From DATARH01 sp036008175 (GTDB taxonomy: Bacteria; Pseudomonadota; Alphaproteobacteria; ATCC43930; CGMCC-115725): a stretch of DNA of 64,000 bases. Below, piece by piece: positions 48,477-58,074 of the stretch. Under the pieces are notes generated by a model. That model made no database searches and was not told the origin of the DNA. It saw nothing but the letters and a program-made list of their open reading frames with translations. The translations under genes were made by a program, and so were the position numbers. Within the stretch, counting starts at the first letter, position 1. Every line of letters starts with the position of its first letter. The stretch covers positions 3,736 through 67,735 of the forward strand of contig DASYOB010000004.1 in the NCBI GenBank assembly GCA_036008175.1, written 5' to 3'.

Positions 48477-49346
48477 ATGTCCGATCCGGCCCAGACGATC
48501 GCCTTCCAGGGCGCGCCCGGCGCCTACTCCGATCTCGCCTGCCGGCGCGTGTTCCCGGCGATGACGACCTTGCCTTGCGCGGCCTTCGAGGATGCCTTTG
48601 CCGCGGTGCGCGACGGCGCGGCGGCGCTGGCGATGATGCCGATCGAGAACTCGGTCGCCGGCCGCGTCGCCGACATCCACCACCTGATGCCGGATTCGGG
48701 CCTCTACATCATCGCCGAGCATTTCGAGCGGGTGGAGCACCACCTCCTCGCCCTGCCCGGCGCCTCTATCGACAAGATCCGCGCGGTGCGCAGCCATGTC
48801 CACGCGCTGTCACAATGCCGCGATTTCCTGCGCGCCCACGGGCTTACTCCGGTGGTGCGGGCCGACACGGCCGGCAGCGCCTCAGAGATCAAAGAGCTCG
48901 GCGACCCCTCGATCGCCGCGATCGCCTCGGAGCTGGCCGGCCGGATCTACGGCCTCGTCTCGCTCGCCGAGAACATCGAGGACGCCGAGCACAACACAAC
49001 CCGGTTTCTGATCATGTCGCGCGAGCCGAAGCGGGCGCCGCGCGGCGGGCCGACGGTCACCACCTTCGTCTTCAATGTCCGCAACGTGCCGGCGGCGCTG
49101 TACAAAGCGCTCGGCGGTTTCGCCACCAACGGCGTCAATATGACCAAGCTGGAAAGCTACATGGTCGGCGGCCGCTTCGCGGCGACGCAGTTCTACGCCG
49201 ATGTCGAGGCGCACCCGGACGATCGCCCGCTGAAATTGGCGCTTGAAGAGCTCGCTTTCTTCTCGACCGAGGTGAAGATCCTTGGCGTCTACCCGGCGCA
49301 CCCGGCGCGCATCGAGGCGCGCCAGGCCGAGCGTCAGGCCGACTGA
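48477..49346 (+). CDS. pheA: Prephenate dehydratase
   Basis: Converts prephenate to phenylpyruvate in phenylalanine synthesis. The 289 residues contain the catalytic domain (IAFQGAPGAYSDLACRRVFP, PIENSVAGRVADIHHLMPDS, the active-site HNTTRFLIMSR) and a C-terminal ACT domain (TTFVFNVRNVPAALYKALGG, MTKLESYMVGGRF with the ESRP-like Phe-binding motif changed to ESYM). There is no chorismate mutase domain. It follows kdsB closely, the standard alphaproteobacterial arrangement. Confidence 0.96.
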   Translation: MSDPAQTIAFQGAPGAYSDLACRRVFPAMTTLPCAAFEDAFAAVRDGAAALAMMPIENSVAGRVADIHHLMPDSGLYIIAEHFERVEHHLLALPGASIDKIRAVRSHVHALSQCRDFLRAHGLTPVVRADTAGSASEIKELGDPSIAAIASELAGRIYGLVSLAENIEDAEHNTTRFLIMSREPKRAPRGGPTVTTFVFNVRNVPAALYKALGGFATNGVNMTKLESYMVGGRFAATQFYADVEAHPDDRPLKLALEELAFFSTEVKILGVYPAHPARIEARQAERQAD

Positions 49347-49361
49347 GGCGCTCCGAGCGGC

Positions 49362-49616
49362 CTAGCGCCGCGCGCGGCGCGCGGGCGAGCGCCGGCGGCG
49401 GGCGGGTGCGCGACGGGGTTTTGGACGCTTCCGGCGCAATTTGAGCGCCGCGAGACTGCGTGCATCCGCGACCAGCGCGACCGGCAAGAGCACGAGGGCC
49501 AGCGCCATGATCCCGCTGGCGGCCCGCCCGAGCCGGGAGAGGTCGGCAGCCACCACGGCCAGTCCGAGCAGCGTGCCGCCGGCGAAGAGCAGCAGGGCCG
49601 CCTTGGTGTAGCGCAT
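49362..49616 (-). CDS. Small membrane protein with arginine-rich tail (hypothetical)
   Basis: An 84-residue protein with two hydrophobic helices (YTKAALLLFAGGTLLGLAVV and ASGIMALALVLLPVALV) and a C-terminal tail of about 27 residues, almost half Arg/Lys (RRKRPKPRRAPARRRRSPAR). The positive tail should stay in the cytosol and could touch nucleic acid or membrane lipid. No family was recognised. The reading frame between pheA and the TauD-type gene is otherwise empty, supporting a real gene. Confidence 0.5.
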   Translation of the reverse strand: MRYTKAALLLFAGGTLLGLAVVAADLSRLGRAASGIMALALVLLPVALVADARSLAALKLRRKRPKPRRAPARRRRSPARRARR

Positions 49617-49685
49617 CGCGTTCCTGTTGCGATCTTCGTGCCATTCCCGGGCGCCGAAACAAGCCGGCGGCCGCGGTGGAATGGC

Positions 49686-50525
49686 TTAGCGCGGCCGGTC
49701 GCCGGCGAGGGTCACCCGGTGCATGACCCGGCGGAAGCCGTGATAATCGTTGATCGGATTGTGCTGGGCGCAGCGATTGTCCCAGAAGGCAAGCGAGCCC
49801 TTCTCCCAGCGGAAGCGGCAGGTGAATTCAGGCCGGGTCTGATGCGCGAACAGGGAGCGCAGCAGCGGCGCGCTTTCCTCTTCGGTCATGTCCTTGAAGC
49901 GCACGGTGTGCCCGCCATTGACGTAGAGCGCTTTCCTCCCGGTCTCCGGATGGGTGCGCACGACCGGGTGCGAGGCCTCGTATTCGGCACGGGCAGCGGG
50001 ATTGGCGCCGTCGCGCATGCGGTCCTCGCGGGTCTTGGTGGTGTCCGCCTTGGTCGAGGAATTGACCGCGACGAGGCCGTCGAGCAGCCGCCGCATTCCC
50101 GGCGACAGGGTCTCATAGGCGAGATACATGTTGGCGAACAGCGTGTCGCCGCCATAGGCGGGCACCTCGCGCGCGATCAGCATCGTCCCCATTGGCGGGA
50201 TCTCGAGATACGTGGTGTCGCTGTGCCAGAGTCCGCCGAAATTGACCTTCTCGTGCTCCAGCTTCACGACCGGGGTGATTTCCGGAAAGCCCGCGATGCC
50301 CGTGACGAACGGATATTCGATCGGCTCGCCGAGACGACGGGCGAAGGCCAGAAACCGGGCCGGCGGCAGGTCCTGGTCGCGGAAGAAGATGACAAGGTGG
50401 TCGAGCCAGGCGCGGCGGATTTCCGCGATTGTGTCGTCGTCGAGCGGCGCCGACAAATCGACCCCTGAGATCTCCGCACCAATCGCCCCGGCGATCGGGC
50501 GAACCCCGATCGAATTCTTCCGCAT
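49686..50525 (-). CDS. TauD/TfdA-family 2-oxoglutarate dioxygenase
   Basis: Fe(II)/2-oxoglutarate-dependent hydroxylase of 279 residues. The metal triad is HSD in WHSDTTYLEIPPMGTML and the distal His in FWDNRCAQHNPINDY; the 2-oxoglutarate-binding Arg lies in the following GFRRVMHRVTL. GAEISGVDLSAPLDDDTIAE and DHLVIFFRDQDLPP are typical. Family members start breakdown of taurine, 2,4-D and other acids by hydroxylation. It heads the minus-strand half of the catabolic cluster, next to an MHS transporter. Confidence 0.93.
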   Translation of the reverse strand: MRKNSIGVRPIAGAIGAEISGVDLSAPLDDDTIAEIRRAWLDHLVIFFRDQDLPPARFLAFARRLGEPIEYPFVTGIAGFPEITPVVKLEHEKVNFGGLWHSDTTYLEIPPMGTMLIAREVPAYGGDTLFANMYLAYETLSPGMRRLLDGLVAVNSSTKADTTKTREDRMRDGANPAARAEYEASHPVVRTHPETGRKALYVNGGHTVRFKDMTEEESAPLLRSLFAHQTRPEFTCRFRWEKGSLAFWDNRCAQHNPINDYHGFRRVMHRVTLAGDRPR

Positions 50526-50614
50526 CGGTCCCGATCCTTGGCTCTGACCTCCCGGATGTCAGGGCTCCTTTCGCCCTATGGTGCCGGGCTGTCAAGCATT
50601 CGCGAGAGGGGGGC

Positions 50615-51940
50615 TCAAGCGTGCTCCTCGGAGATGTCGCGATTGGTGTAGTCGGGCATCATCACGGTCGCCACGATAGTCACGATCGAGCAAAACAAGA
50701 TATAGACCGCGATCACATAGCCCGAGCCGAAGGCGGCGAGCAACGCCGTTGCGATCAGCGGCGCGGGTCCGCCGGAGATTACCGAGGAGAGCTGGTAGCC
50801 AATCGAGCAGCCGCTGTAGCGCAGCCGCGGCGTGAAACATTCCGCGATCAGAGCCGCCTGCGGCCCGTACAGGATGTCGTGCGGCACGAAGGACAGGACG
50901 ATGCCGAGAAAGATCCACTGCGGCACCATCGTGTTCAGCATCGCGAAGTAGATGAACCCGAAAATGCCGGTCGCGACCGCGCCGATCAGGTAGATGCGCT
51001 TGCGGCCGAACCGGTCGGAGAGATGGCCGGCCAGCGGGATCGTGATGAACGACACCAGCCCCGCGCAGATCAGCGATTCGAGCAGAAAGTCGCGCGACTG
51101 ATGCAGCACCTGGGTGCCATAGGCGAAGATGAAAGCGAGATAGATGTAGGCCGGCGCCTGCTCGGCCATGCGCGCCAGCGCCGCGAGGACGATCTCCTTC
51201 GGCTGACGCTTGATCACCTCGATGACCGGCACGCGTTCGACGCGCTGTTCCGCGACGAGGCGCTGGAATGCGGGGGTTTCGAGAATCCCGAGCCGGATAT
51301 AGAGCCCGATCGCGACCATAACGATGCTGAGCAGGAACGGGATGCGCCAGCCCCAGACCAGGAACTGGTCGCCGGAAATCCCGCTGAACACGAATACCGC
51401 GAGGTTGGCCAGCAGCAAGCCGGCGGGTCCGCCGAATTGCGGCCAGGAAGTGATAAAGCCGCGATGCTTGTTGGTGCGTGCCCACTCCATCGACAGCAAT
51501 ACCGAGCCGCCCCATTCGCCACCGACCCCGATACCCTGGATGAAGCGGACGATCGTCAGCACTACCGCGCCCCAGATCCCGATCGACTCGTAAGTCGGGA
51601 CCAAACCGACCGCGAAGGTCGCCAGCCCGGTGATCAGCAAGGTCGCTATCAGCGCCGCCTTGCGGCCGATGCGGTCGCCGTAATGGCCGAAGATCGCGGC
51701 GCCGATCGGACGCGCGATAAACCCGACGGTGTAGACCGCGAAGGCCTCCAGCACGCCGACCAGGGGATCGGATTTTGGGAAGAACAGCTTGCCGAAAACC
51801 AGCCCCGTAACGATGCTGTAGAGCAGGAAATCGTACCATTCGATCGTGGTGCCCACCGTGCTGGCGATGACCGCACGGCGCAGCTGCCGCCGGTGCTCGG
51901 CCTCGGGTAGAGCAACCGAAACGATATCGACGGCCGTCAT
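50615..51940 (-). CDS. MFS transporter, metabolite:H+ symporter (MHS) group
   Basis: A 441-residue proton-coupled importer with 12 helices. STVGTTIEWYDFLLYSIVTG in helix 1, FGHYGDRIGRKAALIATLLI (motif A), FIQGIGVGGEWGGSVLLSME and WRIPFLLSIVMVAIGLYIRL are signatures of the MHS group that takes up proline, betaine, shikimate, citrate and related acids. Placed between a dioxygenase and an aldolase gene, it probably brings in the compound degraded by this cluster. Substrate not identifiable. Confidence 0.94.
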   Translation of the reverse strand: MTAVDIVSVALPEAEHRRQLRRAVIASTVGTTIEWYDFLLYSIVTGLVFGKLFFPKSDPLVGVLEAFAVYTVGFIARPIGAAIFGHYGDRIGRKAALIATLLITGLATFAVGLVPTYESIGIWGAVVLTIVRFIQGIGVGGEWGGSVLLSMEWARTNKHRGFITSWPQFGGPAGLLLANLAVFVFSGISGDQFLVWGWRIPFLLSIVMVAIGLYIRLGILETPAFQRLVAEQRVERVPVIEVIKRQPKEIVLAALARMAEQAPAYIYLAFIFAYGTQVLHQSRDFLLESLICAGLVSFITIPLAGHLSDRFGRKRIYLIGAVATGIFGFIYFAMLNTMVPQWIFLGIVLSFVPHDILYGPQAALIAECFTPRLRYSGCSIGYQLSSVISGGPAPLIATALLAAFGSGYVIAVYILFCSIVTIVATVMMPDYTNRDISEEHA

Positions 51941-52118
51941 TGCAGTTTCCTCCCGTTCCGATTGGTTTATTCGGCTTTAATTCGGGAATTAAGAACGCGA
52001 CTCAACCACCGCGTCAACCACCGCCACCCGCCTCAATCGCCCCTACGGAGCCCAGCCGCGGCGCAGCAATGCTCGCTTACGGCTGCATTCGTGAAAACCG
52101 GGCGCCTGACCCCTGGCC

Positions 52119-52910
52119 CTAGCCCAGCAGTTTCCGCTGCGCCGCGCACTGCTCCTGCATCGAGCGCAACAGCCGCGCTTCCGGGGTCGGAGCGCAATTC
52201 GAATAGCCGGCGCCGAGCTCCTTGAGCTGCGCCGCGTTGCGCGGGAAGGCGGCGTGGTTGAGCGGCAGCGCGAGGCGCGCTCCGGCGCCCTTCCTGACCG
52301 CTTCGCGCACCCGGTCGATAGCGGCGACCAGCCGCGGATGATCGGGATGGCCGCTGACCCCGAGCGAGCGCGACAGATCCGACGGCCCGACCGCCAGCAG
52401 ATCGACCCCGGGGACGGCGGCGATTTCGTCGATGCGTTCGACCGCCGCCATGTCCTCGATCATGCAGGCGAGCAGGATCTCGCGGTTCGACTTCGCCATG
52501 TGTTCAAGGAGCGGCGTGTTGCCGAAATCGGCTGCGCGGCTGCCCGCCGCCATGCCGCGATCGCCCTCGGGCGGGTAGCGCACCGCCTGAACCGCCGCAC
52601 GCGCGGTCTCCGGGTCAGAGACATGCGGAACCTGAATGCCCTGCACGCCCTGGTCGAGCAGGCGCAGGATGAAGGCGGGGTCGAAGCCTGGGGTGCGCAC
52701 GATCGAGGTGATGCCGACCCGCTCGGCCGCCATGACCATCAGCGACACGTCGTGCAGGTCGAAGGCGGTGTGCTCCATGTCGATAAACGCGGCGTCAAAG
52801 CCGGCCAGCCCGATGATCTCGACGATCTGCGGATCGGCGATGCCGCCGGTATGGGTGCCGAGGGCGAGCCCGCCTTGGGCCATAATCCGCTTGACCCGGT
52901 TATCTTGCAT
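52119..52910 (-). CDS. HpcH/HpaI-family aldolase
   Basis: Class II, metal-dependent aldolase of 263 residues that splits 4-hydroxy-2-oxo acids into pyruvate and an aldehyde. GFDAAFIDMEHTAFDLHDVS (Glu of the active site), VPHVSDPETARAAVQAVRYP, GDRGMAAGSRAADFG and VDLLAVGPSDLSRSLGV with the metal Asp/Glu are the family blocks. It fits a catabolic path that ends in C–C cleavage. The 178 bases between it and the MHS gene show no other gene. Confidence 0.92.
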   Translation of the reverse strand: MQDNRVKRIMAQGGLALGTHTGGIADPQIVEIIGLAGFDAAFIDMEHTAFDLHDVSLMVMAAERVGITSIVRTPGFDPAFILRLLDQGVQGIQVPHVSDPETARAAVQAVRYPPEGDRGMAAGSRAADFGNTPLLEHMAKSNREILLACMIEDMAAVERIDEIAAVPGVDLLAVGPSDLSRSLGVSGHPDHPRLVAAIDRVREAVRKGAGARLALPLNHAAFPRNAAQLKELGAGYSNCAPTPEARLLRSMQEQCAAQRKLLG

Positions 52911-52983
52911 TGTCTCCTCCCGAATGCAGAATTTTCACCCCCGCCCGCTGGCGGAGAGGGTTGGGCGCTCGGCGAGATAGTCG

Positions 52984-53847
52984 TCAGCCCGTGTGTTTGC
53001 GAATGAACGCCTTGATGCGTTCAATCGCCGGCTTCGCGTAGGGCGCGTCGGGCTTGCCGGTCATGAAGCCGTGATTGGCACCCTTGTACAGCTCCAGTTC
53101 GACCTCGCCGCCCGCCTGCTTCCAACCGGCGACGAGCCGCTGCATGGTCTCGAGCGGCACCCATTCGTCGCAGTCGCCGCCGAACACCAGCGCCGGCGGC
53201 AGATGCACCTTCTCGCCGCGGTCGAGGATCGCCGGCGGGCTGCCCTCGCTCATCGTCGCTTCATCGCCCCAGAAGGCGTGGTGGTTGTCGAGAAGCTCGG
53301 CATTACCGGCCTTCCTGGCGAGGTGATAGCGCAACAGCGGGTCGATCACGCCCCAGCCCGAAATCACGAAGGCGGCTCGGGCATCAACTTGCGGCGCTTC
53401 GAGCAAGGGCAACGCGGCATAGCGCGGATCGTCGTGCCGCATCGCCGCGAGCAATACCTGATGCCCGCCGCTCGAGGTTCCGAACAGGCCGACCCAGTCC
53501 GGGCGGCTGCCATAGGTGCGGGCACGCGCCTTAAGCCAGCGGACGCCAAGGTTGATGTCGGCGACCGAAGCCGGGTAGGGCGCCTTGGGCGGCATGCGGA
53601 AATCGAGCGAGGCGACGAGGATGCCGCTCTCGGCCAAGGCCTTGGCGATGAAATCGTTGTCGGTGCGGTCCTTGTTGACCCAGGCGCCACCGTGAACCTG
53701 CACCACCGCCGGATACGGACCGGTTCCGCTCGGCCGGTACAGCCGCGCCAACAATGCGCGCTCGCCCTGTCGCTGGTATTCGACATCCTCGATGCGTACC
53801 CCGGGCCGCGTCTCCGGGCGCGCATCGGCTTCGAGCGTTGTCGTCAT
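52984..53847 (-). CDS. α/β-hydrolase (esterase/HSL-like)
   Basis: A 287-residue serine hydrolase. The oxyanion-hole motif HGGAWVNKDRTDNDFIAKAL, the nucleophile elbow GTSSGGHQVLLAAM (Ser near 124), the acid in FGGDCDEWVPLETMQ and the His in GANHGFMTGKPDAPY form the triad typical of HSL-type esterases. There is no signal peptide. It probably hydrolyses an ester or lactone within the cluster. It is divergent from the IclR regulator with a 136-base shared promoter region. Confidence 0.93.
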   Translation of the reverse strand: MTTTLEADARPETRPGVRIEDVEYQRQGERALLARLYRPSGTGPYPAVVQVHGGAWVNKDRTDNDFIAKALAESGILVASLDFRMPPKAPYPASVADINLGVRWLKARARTYGSRPDWVGLFGTSSGGHQVLLAAMRHDDPRYAALPLLEAPQVDARAAFVISGWGVIDPLLRYHLARKAGNAELLDNHHAFWGDEATMSEGSPPAILDRGEKVHLPPALVFGGDCDEWVPLETMQRLVAGWKQAGGEVELELYKGANHGFMTGKPDAPYAKPAIERIKAFIRKHTG

Positions 53848-53983
53848 TTTTCCCTCCGCAAGCGATGGAAAAGTGTAGCAGCCGCCGGGAGCGGCGTCTG
53901 CCGGGCATTGCGCCCCGAGCTTGAACGGGCGTATTTGCCGCCCCTACTCTCTGGTTGCACATTTTCGCGTCAGGAACACAACC

Positions 53984-54892
53984 TTGCGTCGATCTGCCGG
54001 GCCCGGAAGAAGCGTCGAAGCCGATCCCGCCGAGGGCTCGTCGGGCCGCTCCTCGGCGCGAGTAATAGCGGCGTTGGAGGCGTTGACCCGGTCCGAGGAG
54101 GGGCTTGGACTAGCCGAATTGAGCCTTGCCGTCGGCGCGCCGAAGAGCAGCCTGTTGGGCATCCTCCGCTCGCTCGTCGTACTCGGCTATCTCGCGCACA
54201 GCCACGGCCTCTATCGCCTCGGTCCGCGATCGTTCCGGCTCGCCGCCGACATGCTGGCGGTCCGGCGGTTCCCGAGTCTCGTCCGCCCGGTGCTGCAGGA
54301 TCTGCACGCGCGCACGCAGGAGACGGTATTCCTAGTACAGCTCGACGCCGTCGCCCGACGCTCGACCTATGTGGAGGGCATCGATAGCCCGAACCCGGTC
54401 CGCTACACCGTCCCCACGGGCACAACCCGCCCGCTTTATGTCTCTGCCGGCGGCTTGATGCTGCTCGCCTTTCAGGACCCGGGCTTCATCGATGCCTATC
54501 TGCGCTCGGTGCCGCTCGACCCGCTGACCCCGCGCACGATCACCGATGTCGGCAAATTGCGGCAGCGGTTGCAGACGATCCGCCGCGAGGGCTTTGCCGT
54601 CAGCATCGGCGAGACAGTGCCGGGCGCGGCCGGGCTGGCGGCGCCGATCTTCAACGCCGACGGCAGCGTCACCGCCGGGCTGCTGATCGCCGCGCCGGTA
54701 GAGCGCTTCGAAAAGCGGCTGCCGGAATTCAAGCGGCTATTGCGCGAGGCGACCTCGATCGTGTCCGGGATCACCCCGGGCCCGGCGCCGGAAGCGCCCG
54801 CATTGGGAGCGCCGGCGCCATCGGAAGCACGGCCCGCCGGCCGCCGTCGAGGCCGTCGCGTGGTCGGGTCCGACGTGGCGACCGGCGATTGA
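53984..54892 (+). CDS. IclR-family transcriptional regulator
   Basis: A probable regulator of this catabolic cluster. From TTG 53984, preceded by AGGA at 53972–53975, it has 302 residues; a TTG at 53921 is an alternative. The N-terminal winged helix has ALEALTRSEEGLGLAELSLA, VGAPKSSLLGILRSLVVLGY and LYRLGPRSFRLA; the C-terminal effector domain has TRPLYVSAGGLMLLAF, IRREGFAVSIGETVPGAAGL and APIFNADGSVTAGLLIAAPV. A basic Arg-rich tail (RPAGRRRGRRV) is additional. It faces the hydrolase gene on one side and the LLM gene on the other. Confidence 0.92.
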   Translation: MRRSAGPGRSVEADPAEGSSGRSSARVIAALEALTRSEEGLGLAELSLAVGAPKSSLLGILRSLVVLGYLAHSHGLYRLGPRSFRLAADMLAVRRFPSLVRPVLQDLHARTQETVFLVQLDAVARRSTYVEGIDSPNPVRYTVPTGTTRPLYVSAGGLMLLAFQDPGFIDAYLRSVPLDPLTPRTITDVGKLRQRLQTIRREGFAVSIGETVPGAAGLAAPIFNADGSVTAGLLIAAPVERFEKRLPEFKRLLREATSIVSGITPGPAPEAPALGAPAPSEARPAGRRRGRRVVGSDVATGD

Positions 54893-54959
54893 CCAAGCCC
54901 GCAGCGGCGTTCAGATTGCGGAACGGCGTTCAGAAACAGCCTAGGGACTCGGTAGCGCG

Positions 54960-56102
54960 ATGATCAAACGGTTCCATGCTCTGTATGTCGGCCAGATCGA
55001 GCTCGACAATATCGGCCTCGACGGCACCCCGGCGAACGACCGGCGCTACTCGAACGAGCGGCTGTCGGAGGTGTTCGCGGCCTCGCGCGAGGTCGCGCGG
55101 GTGATGGACGGGCTCGGCTATTACTGCTTCTGGGGCGCCGAGCATCATTTCCAGCGCGAAGGCTATGAGTGCATCCCCAATTTGGTCCAGTGGGGGCTAT
55201 GGCTGGCGACACAGACGCGGCAGCTCAAATTCGGCTGCGCCTTTAACGTCCTGCCGATGTGGCACCCGATCCGCCTCGCGGAAGATTATGCGATGGCCGA
55301 CATTGTCACCGACGGAAGGGTGATCATGGGGGTGGGGCGCGGCTATCACACCCGCGAGGTCGAGAGCTTCGGCGCGCCATTGCTCGACGCCGCGGCCAAT
55401 CGCGACCTGTTCGAGGAGCAGTTGCAGCTCTTGTTGAGGTGCTTCAACGAGGAGCAGTTCCACCACAAGGGCAAATATTACGAATGCCCGCCGCCGGTAC
55501 CCTATCGCGGCTACGATCTCACGGACATCACGATGGTGCCGCGGCCGAAGCACCTGCCGGTCGAGATTTTCATGCCAATCGCCAGCGGCCGCACGATCGA
55601 CATGATGGCGCAATACGGCCTGAAGGCGATGGTGACGCTGAACGGCGAAAAAATCCTCGACGACGTGGTGCGCGCCTTCCACGATGCCTGCCACCGCCAT
55701 AACCGTCCGACGCAGCTCGGACAGGACATGGTCTGGGGCGCCGGCATCTATCTCGCCGACAGCCAGGAAGAAGCGATCCGCCGGCTCGAGCCCTCGCATG
55801 ACGAACGCTACAAATGGTTCGCGCCGTTCGGCTTCGTGCGCTACGCCGATGAGCAGGGCCGCACCTGGGGCACGCCCGGCGCGCCCGCCACGGTGCCTAC
55901 ATTGCGCGAGGGGGTGAAGCAGAAGGCGTGGTTCTGCGGGACGCCGGCCCAGGTCATCGACGGCATCAAGTCGATCGAGGCGAAATACCCCGGCCTCGAA
56001 GACTTCATGGTCCATTGGGCCGAGGGCCTGCCGCCGAGCGAGTTCATCGAGCAGCTGCGCTGGTTCGCCAAGGACGTCATGCCGGCCTTCAACCGCGACT
56101 GA
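54960..56102 (+). CDS. LLM-class flavin-dependent monooxygenase/oxidoreductase
   Basis: A luciferase-like TIM-barrel enzyme of 380 residues. YYCFWGAEHHFQREGYECIP, FGCAFNVLPMWHPIRLAEDY, ADIVTDGRVIMGVGRGYHTR and EVESFGAPLLDAAANRDLFE are the flavin-site blocks, and PVEIFMPIASGRTIDMMAQY follows. Relatives oxygenate aldehydes, cyclic ketones or sulfonates with reduced flavin supplied by a separate reductase. It lies 67 bases after the IclR gene and likely belongs to its regulon. Confidence 0.92.
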   Translation: MIKRFHALYVGQIELDNIGLDGTPANDRRYSNERLSEVFAASREVARVMDGLGYYCFWGAEHHFQREGYECIPNLVQWGLWLATQTRQLKFGCAFNVLPMWHPIRLAEDYAMADIVTDGRVIMGVGRGYHTREVESFGAPLLDAAANRDLFEEQLQLLLRCFNEEQFHHKGKYYECPPPVPYRGYDLTDITMVPRPKHLPVEIFMPIASGRTIDMMAQYGLKAMVTLNGEKILDDVVRAFHDACHRHNRPTQLGQDMVWGAGIYLADSQEEAIRRLEPSHDERYKWFAPFGFVRYADEQGRTWGTPGAPATVPTLREGVKQKAWFCGTPAQVIDGIKSIEAKYPGLEDFMVHWAEGLPPSEFIEQLRWFAKDVMPAFNRD

Positions 56103-56807
56103 TCAGTCGCGGCCGAGGACGGCGCTAGCGGTCTGGTTGAACAGGATTTTGCGCTCCTCGTCGGAGGGCGGTGCGTTGCGGCGCCATTCCTTGCCGAGAT
56201 CGACGCCCCTTTGCACCGCCGGCCGATCTCTGACCGCAGCGCGCCAGCGCGACACGTTCGGGAAGTCGTCGAGCGGCTGGCCCAATGGCTTCGCGATCAG
56301 CACCCAGGGCCAGCTCGCCATGTCGGCGATCGAATATTCGCCGACGATGAATTCGCGCCCCTCCAACCGGCGCTCCAGGACGCCCAGGCAGCGATTGTAT
56401 TCGTCGGCGTAGCGCTTGTGCGAATAGGGGTGCTCGCCCTGCGCGTAATTGACGAAGTGGCTCAGCTGGCCGGCCATCGGCCCCAAATTGCCGACCTGCC
56501 AGAACAGCCATTCCAGCGTCTCCTTCCGCCCGTGCCGACTCTGCGGCATGAACCGGCCGCTCTTCTCGGCGAGGTGGATCAGGATCGCGCCGGACTCGAA
56601 TACTGGCAGCGGCCCGTCCGGGTCGTCGTGATCCACGATAGCGGGCATGCGGTTATTCGGGCTGATCTTCAGGAACTCGGGCTTGAACTGATCCCCCTTG
56701 CCGATATTGACCGGGACGACGCGATACTCGAGGCCGCATTCCTCGAGCATGATTGCGACCTTCCAGCCGTTCGGCGTCGGCCAGTAGTAGAAATCGATCA
56801 CAATCAC
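56103..56807 (-). CDS. Glutathione S-transferase, YfcG-like (nu class)
   Basis: A 234-residue GST. The N-terminal thioredoxin domain has the YfcG-type start FYYWPTPNGWKVAIMLEECG with the TPNGxK catalytic motif, FLKISPNNRMPAIVDHDDPD and FESGAILIHLAEKSGRFMPQ; the helical domain has YADEYNRCLGVLERRLEGRE and YSIADMASWPW. YfcG-type enzymes work as disulfide-bond reductases or peroxidases. Its GTG start overlaps the CoA-transferase stop by four bases. It is only two bases from the convergent LLM gene. Confidence 0.93.
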   Translation of the reverse strand: MIVIDFYYWPTPNGWKVAIMLEECGLEYRVVPVNIGKGDQFKPEFLKISPNNRMPAIVDHDDPDGPLPVFESGAILIHLAEKSGRFMPQSRHGRKETLEWLFWQVGNLGPMAGQLSHFVNYAQGEHPYSHKRYADEYNRCLGVLERRLEGREFIVGEYSIADMASWPWVLIAKPLGQPLDDFPNVSRWRAAVRDRPAVQRGVDLGKEWRRNAPPSDEERKILFNQTASAVLGRD

Positions 56808-58006
56808 TCTCCATCGGCTGCGAGCGACACGCGGTTCGCGCGCAATCCCGCGATCTCGGCGGGGGCGTAGCCAAGCTCGCTAAGGACTGCCTCGGTGTGC
56901 TCGCCGAGCGCCGGCGCACCGTGTCGGATCTCGGCCGGCGTCCTCGAAAAACGTGCGGCGGCCCGAGTCTGGCGCAGCCGTCCCGCCGCCGGATGGTCGT
57001 ATTCCTCGAGGAGGCCCAGTTCCCGCACCTGCTCGTGGCGGATGACCTGATTGCGGGTCAATACCGGCGCGCAGGGCACATTCGCCGCGGTGATGATGTC
57101 GAGCCATTCCGTGGTCGGGCGAGCCAGCAACGCCTCCTGGGTCAGGCGCAGCCGTTCGTCGACGTTTTCCGCCCGCAGCGCCGGCGTCTTGAAGCGCGGA
57201 TCGTCGAGCCATTCGGGATGCTCGACCGCGTTTGCCAGCCCCGCCCATTGCCGATCGGTCTGCACCGCCACTGTCATGTAGCCGTCGGCGGTCTGGTAGA
57301 TCAGATCGGTCGCGCTCGCCGCCGCCTCCTGCCGCACCGGATCGTCGCCGACAAAGGTCTGGCCGCTCATGTCGGAAGCCCACAAAAAGGCAAGCACCGC
57401 CTCCAGCATCGACAAGCGCACATGCTGGCCCTCGCCGGTCCGCTCGCGCGACAATAATGCCGCGGTGATCGCCTGCGAGGCGCTGATCGCGGTCAATTTG
57501 TCGGGCAAGATCGTGCGCAGCATGCGCGGACGTGCCTCGTCCGATCCCGCCTGCACCGTGGCGAGGCCAGAAAAGCCCTGGATCAGCGGGTCGTACACCG
57601 GCTTTTGTGCATATGGACCCTTCTCGCCGAAGCCGCTGATCGAGACATAGACGATATTCGGCGCAACGGCCCGAACTGCGTCCTCGCCGATGCCAAGACG
57701 CTCGGCGACACCGGGCCGGTAATTCTGGATGAACACATCCGCGGTCGCCGCGAGCCGCATCAGCGCCTCTTTTGCCTGCGGGTCCTTCAGGTCCAATACC
57801 ATGGAGCGCTTGTTGCGGTTTATGTTCAGGAAACCGGCGGAAAACCCTCCGCGCCGATTGGCGCCGGCGCGGGTATGGTCGCCGCCGTCGGGTGGCTCGA
57901 CCTTGATCACCTCGGCGCCTTGGTCGGCGAGGATCATTGTCGCCAGCGGCCCCGAGACGTTCGAGGTCAGATCCACGATGCGATAGCCGTGCAATGGTCC
58001 CGGCAT
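56804..58006 (-). CDS. Class III CoA-transferase (CaiB/BaiF family)
   Basis: A 400-residue cytosolic CoA-transferase. YRIVDLTSNVSGPLATMILA, DQGAEVIKVEPPDGGDHTRA, FLNINRNKRSMVLDLKDPQA and PNIVYVSISGFGEKGPYAQK are family blocks. The catalytic Asp is normally found around the position of LPDKLTAISASQAITAALLS; the Asp in LPDKL fits. It probably activates the acid formed in this cluster as its CoA thioester. It is divergent from the AtuA-family gene, with about 70 bases between starts. Confidence 0.92.
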   Translation of the reverse strand: MPGPLHGYRIVDLTSNVSGPLATMILADQGAEVIKVEPPDGGDHTRAGANRRGGFSAGFLNINRNKRSMVLDLKDPQAKEALMRLAATADVFIQNYRPGVAERLGIGEDAVRAVAPNIVYVSISGFGEKGPYAQKPVYDPLIQGFSGLATVQAGSDEARPRMLRTILPDKLTAISASQAITAALLSRERTGEGQHVRLSMLEAVLAFLWASDMSGQTFVGDDPVRQEAAASATDLIYQTADGYMTVAVQTDRQWAGLANAVEHPEWLDDPRFKTPALRAENVDERLRLTQEALLARPTTEWLDIITAANVPCAPVLTRNQVIRHEQVRELGLLEEYDHPAAGRLRQTRAAARFSRTPAEIRHGAPALGEHTEAVLSELGYAPAEIAGLRANRVSLAADGE

Positions 58007-58074
58007 GGTTCACCTTCTCGATCGGCTTCCGCTAATATGGCCGATCCCGCGCGCTTGCGGCACCCATTACGAGT

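Noticed and set aside
50429..51910. A 493-codon plus-strand frame opposite the MHS transporter
   Set aside because: Highly charged, repetitive Asp/Arg/Gln-rich product typical of the antisense of a transmembrane protein; no ribosome site or family match.
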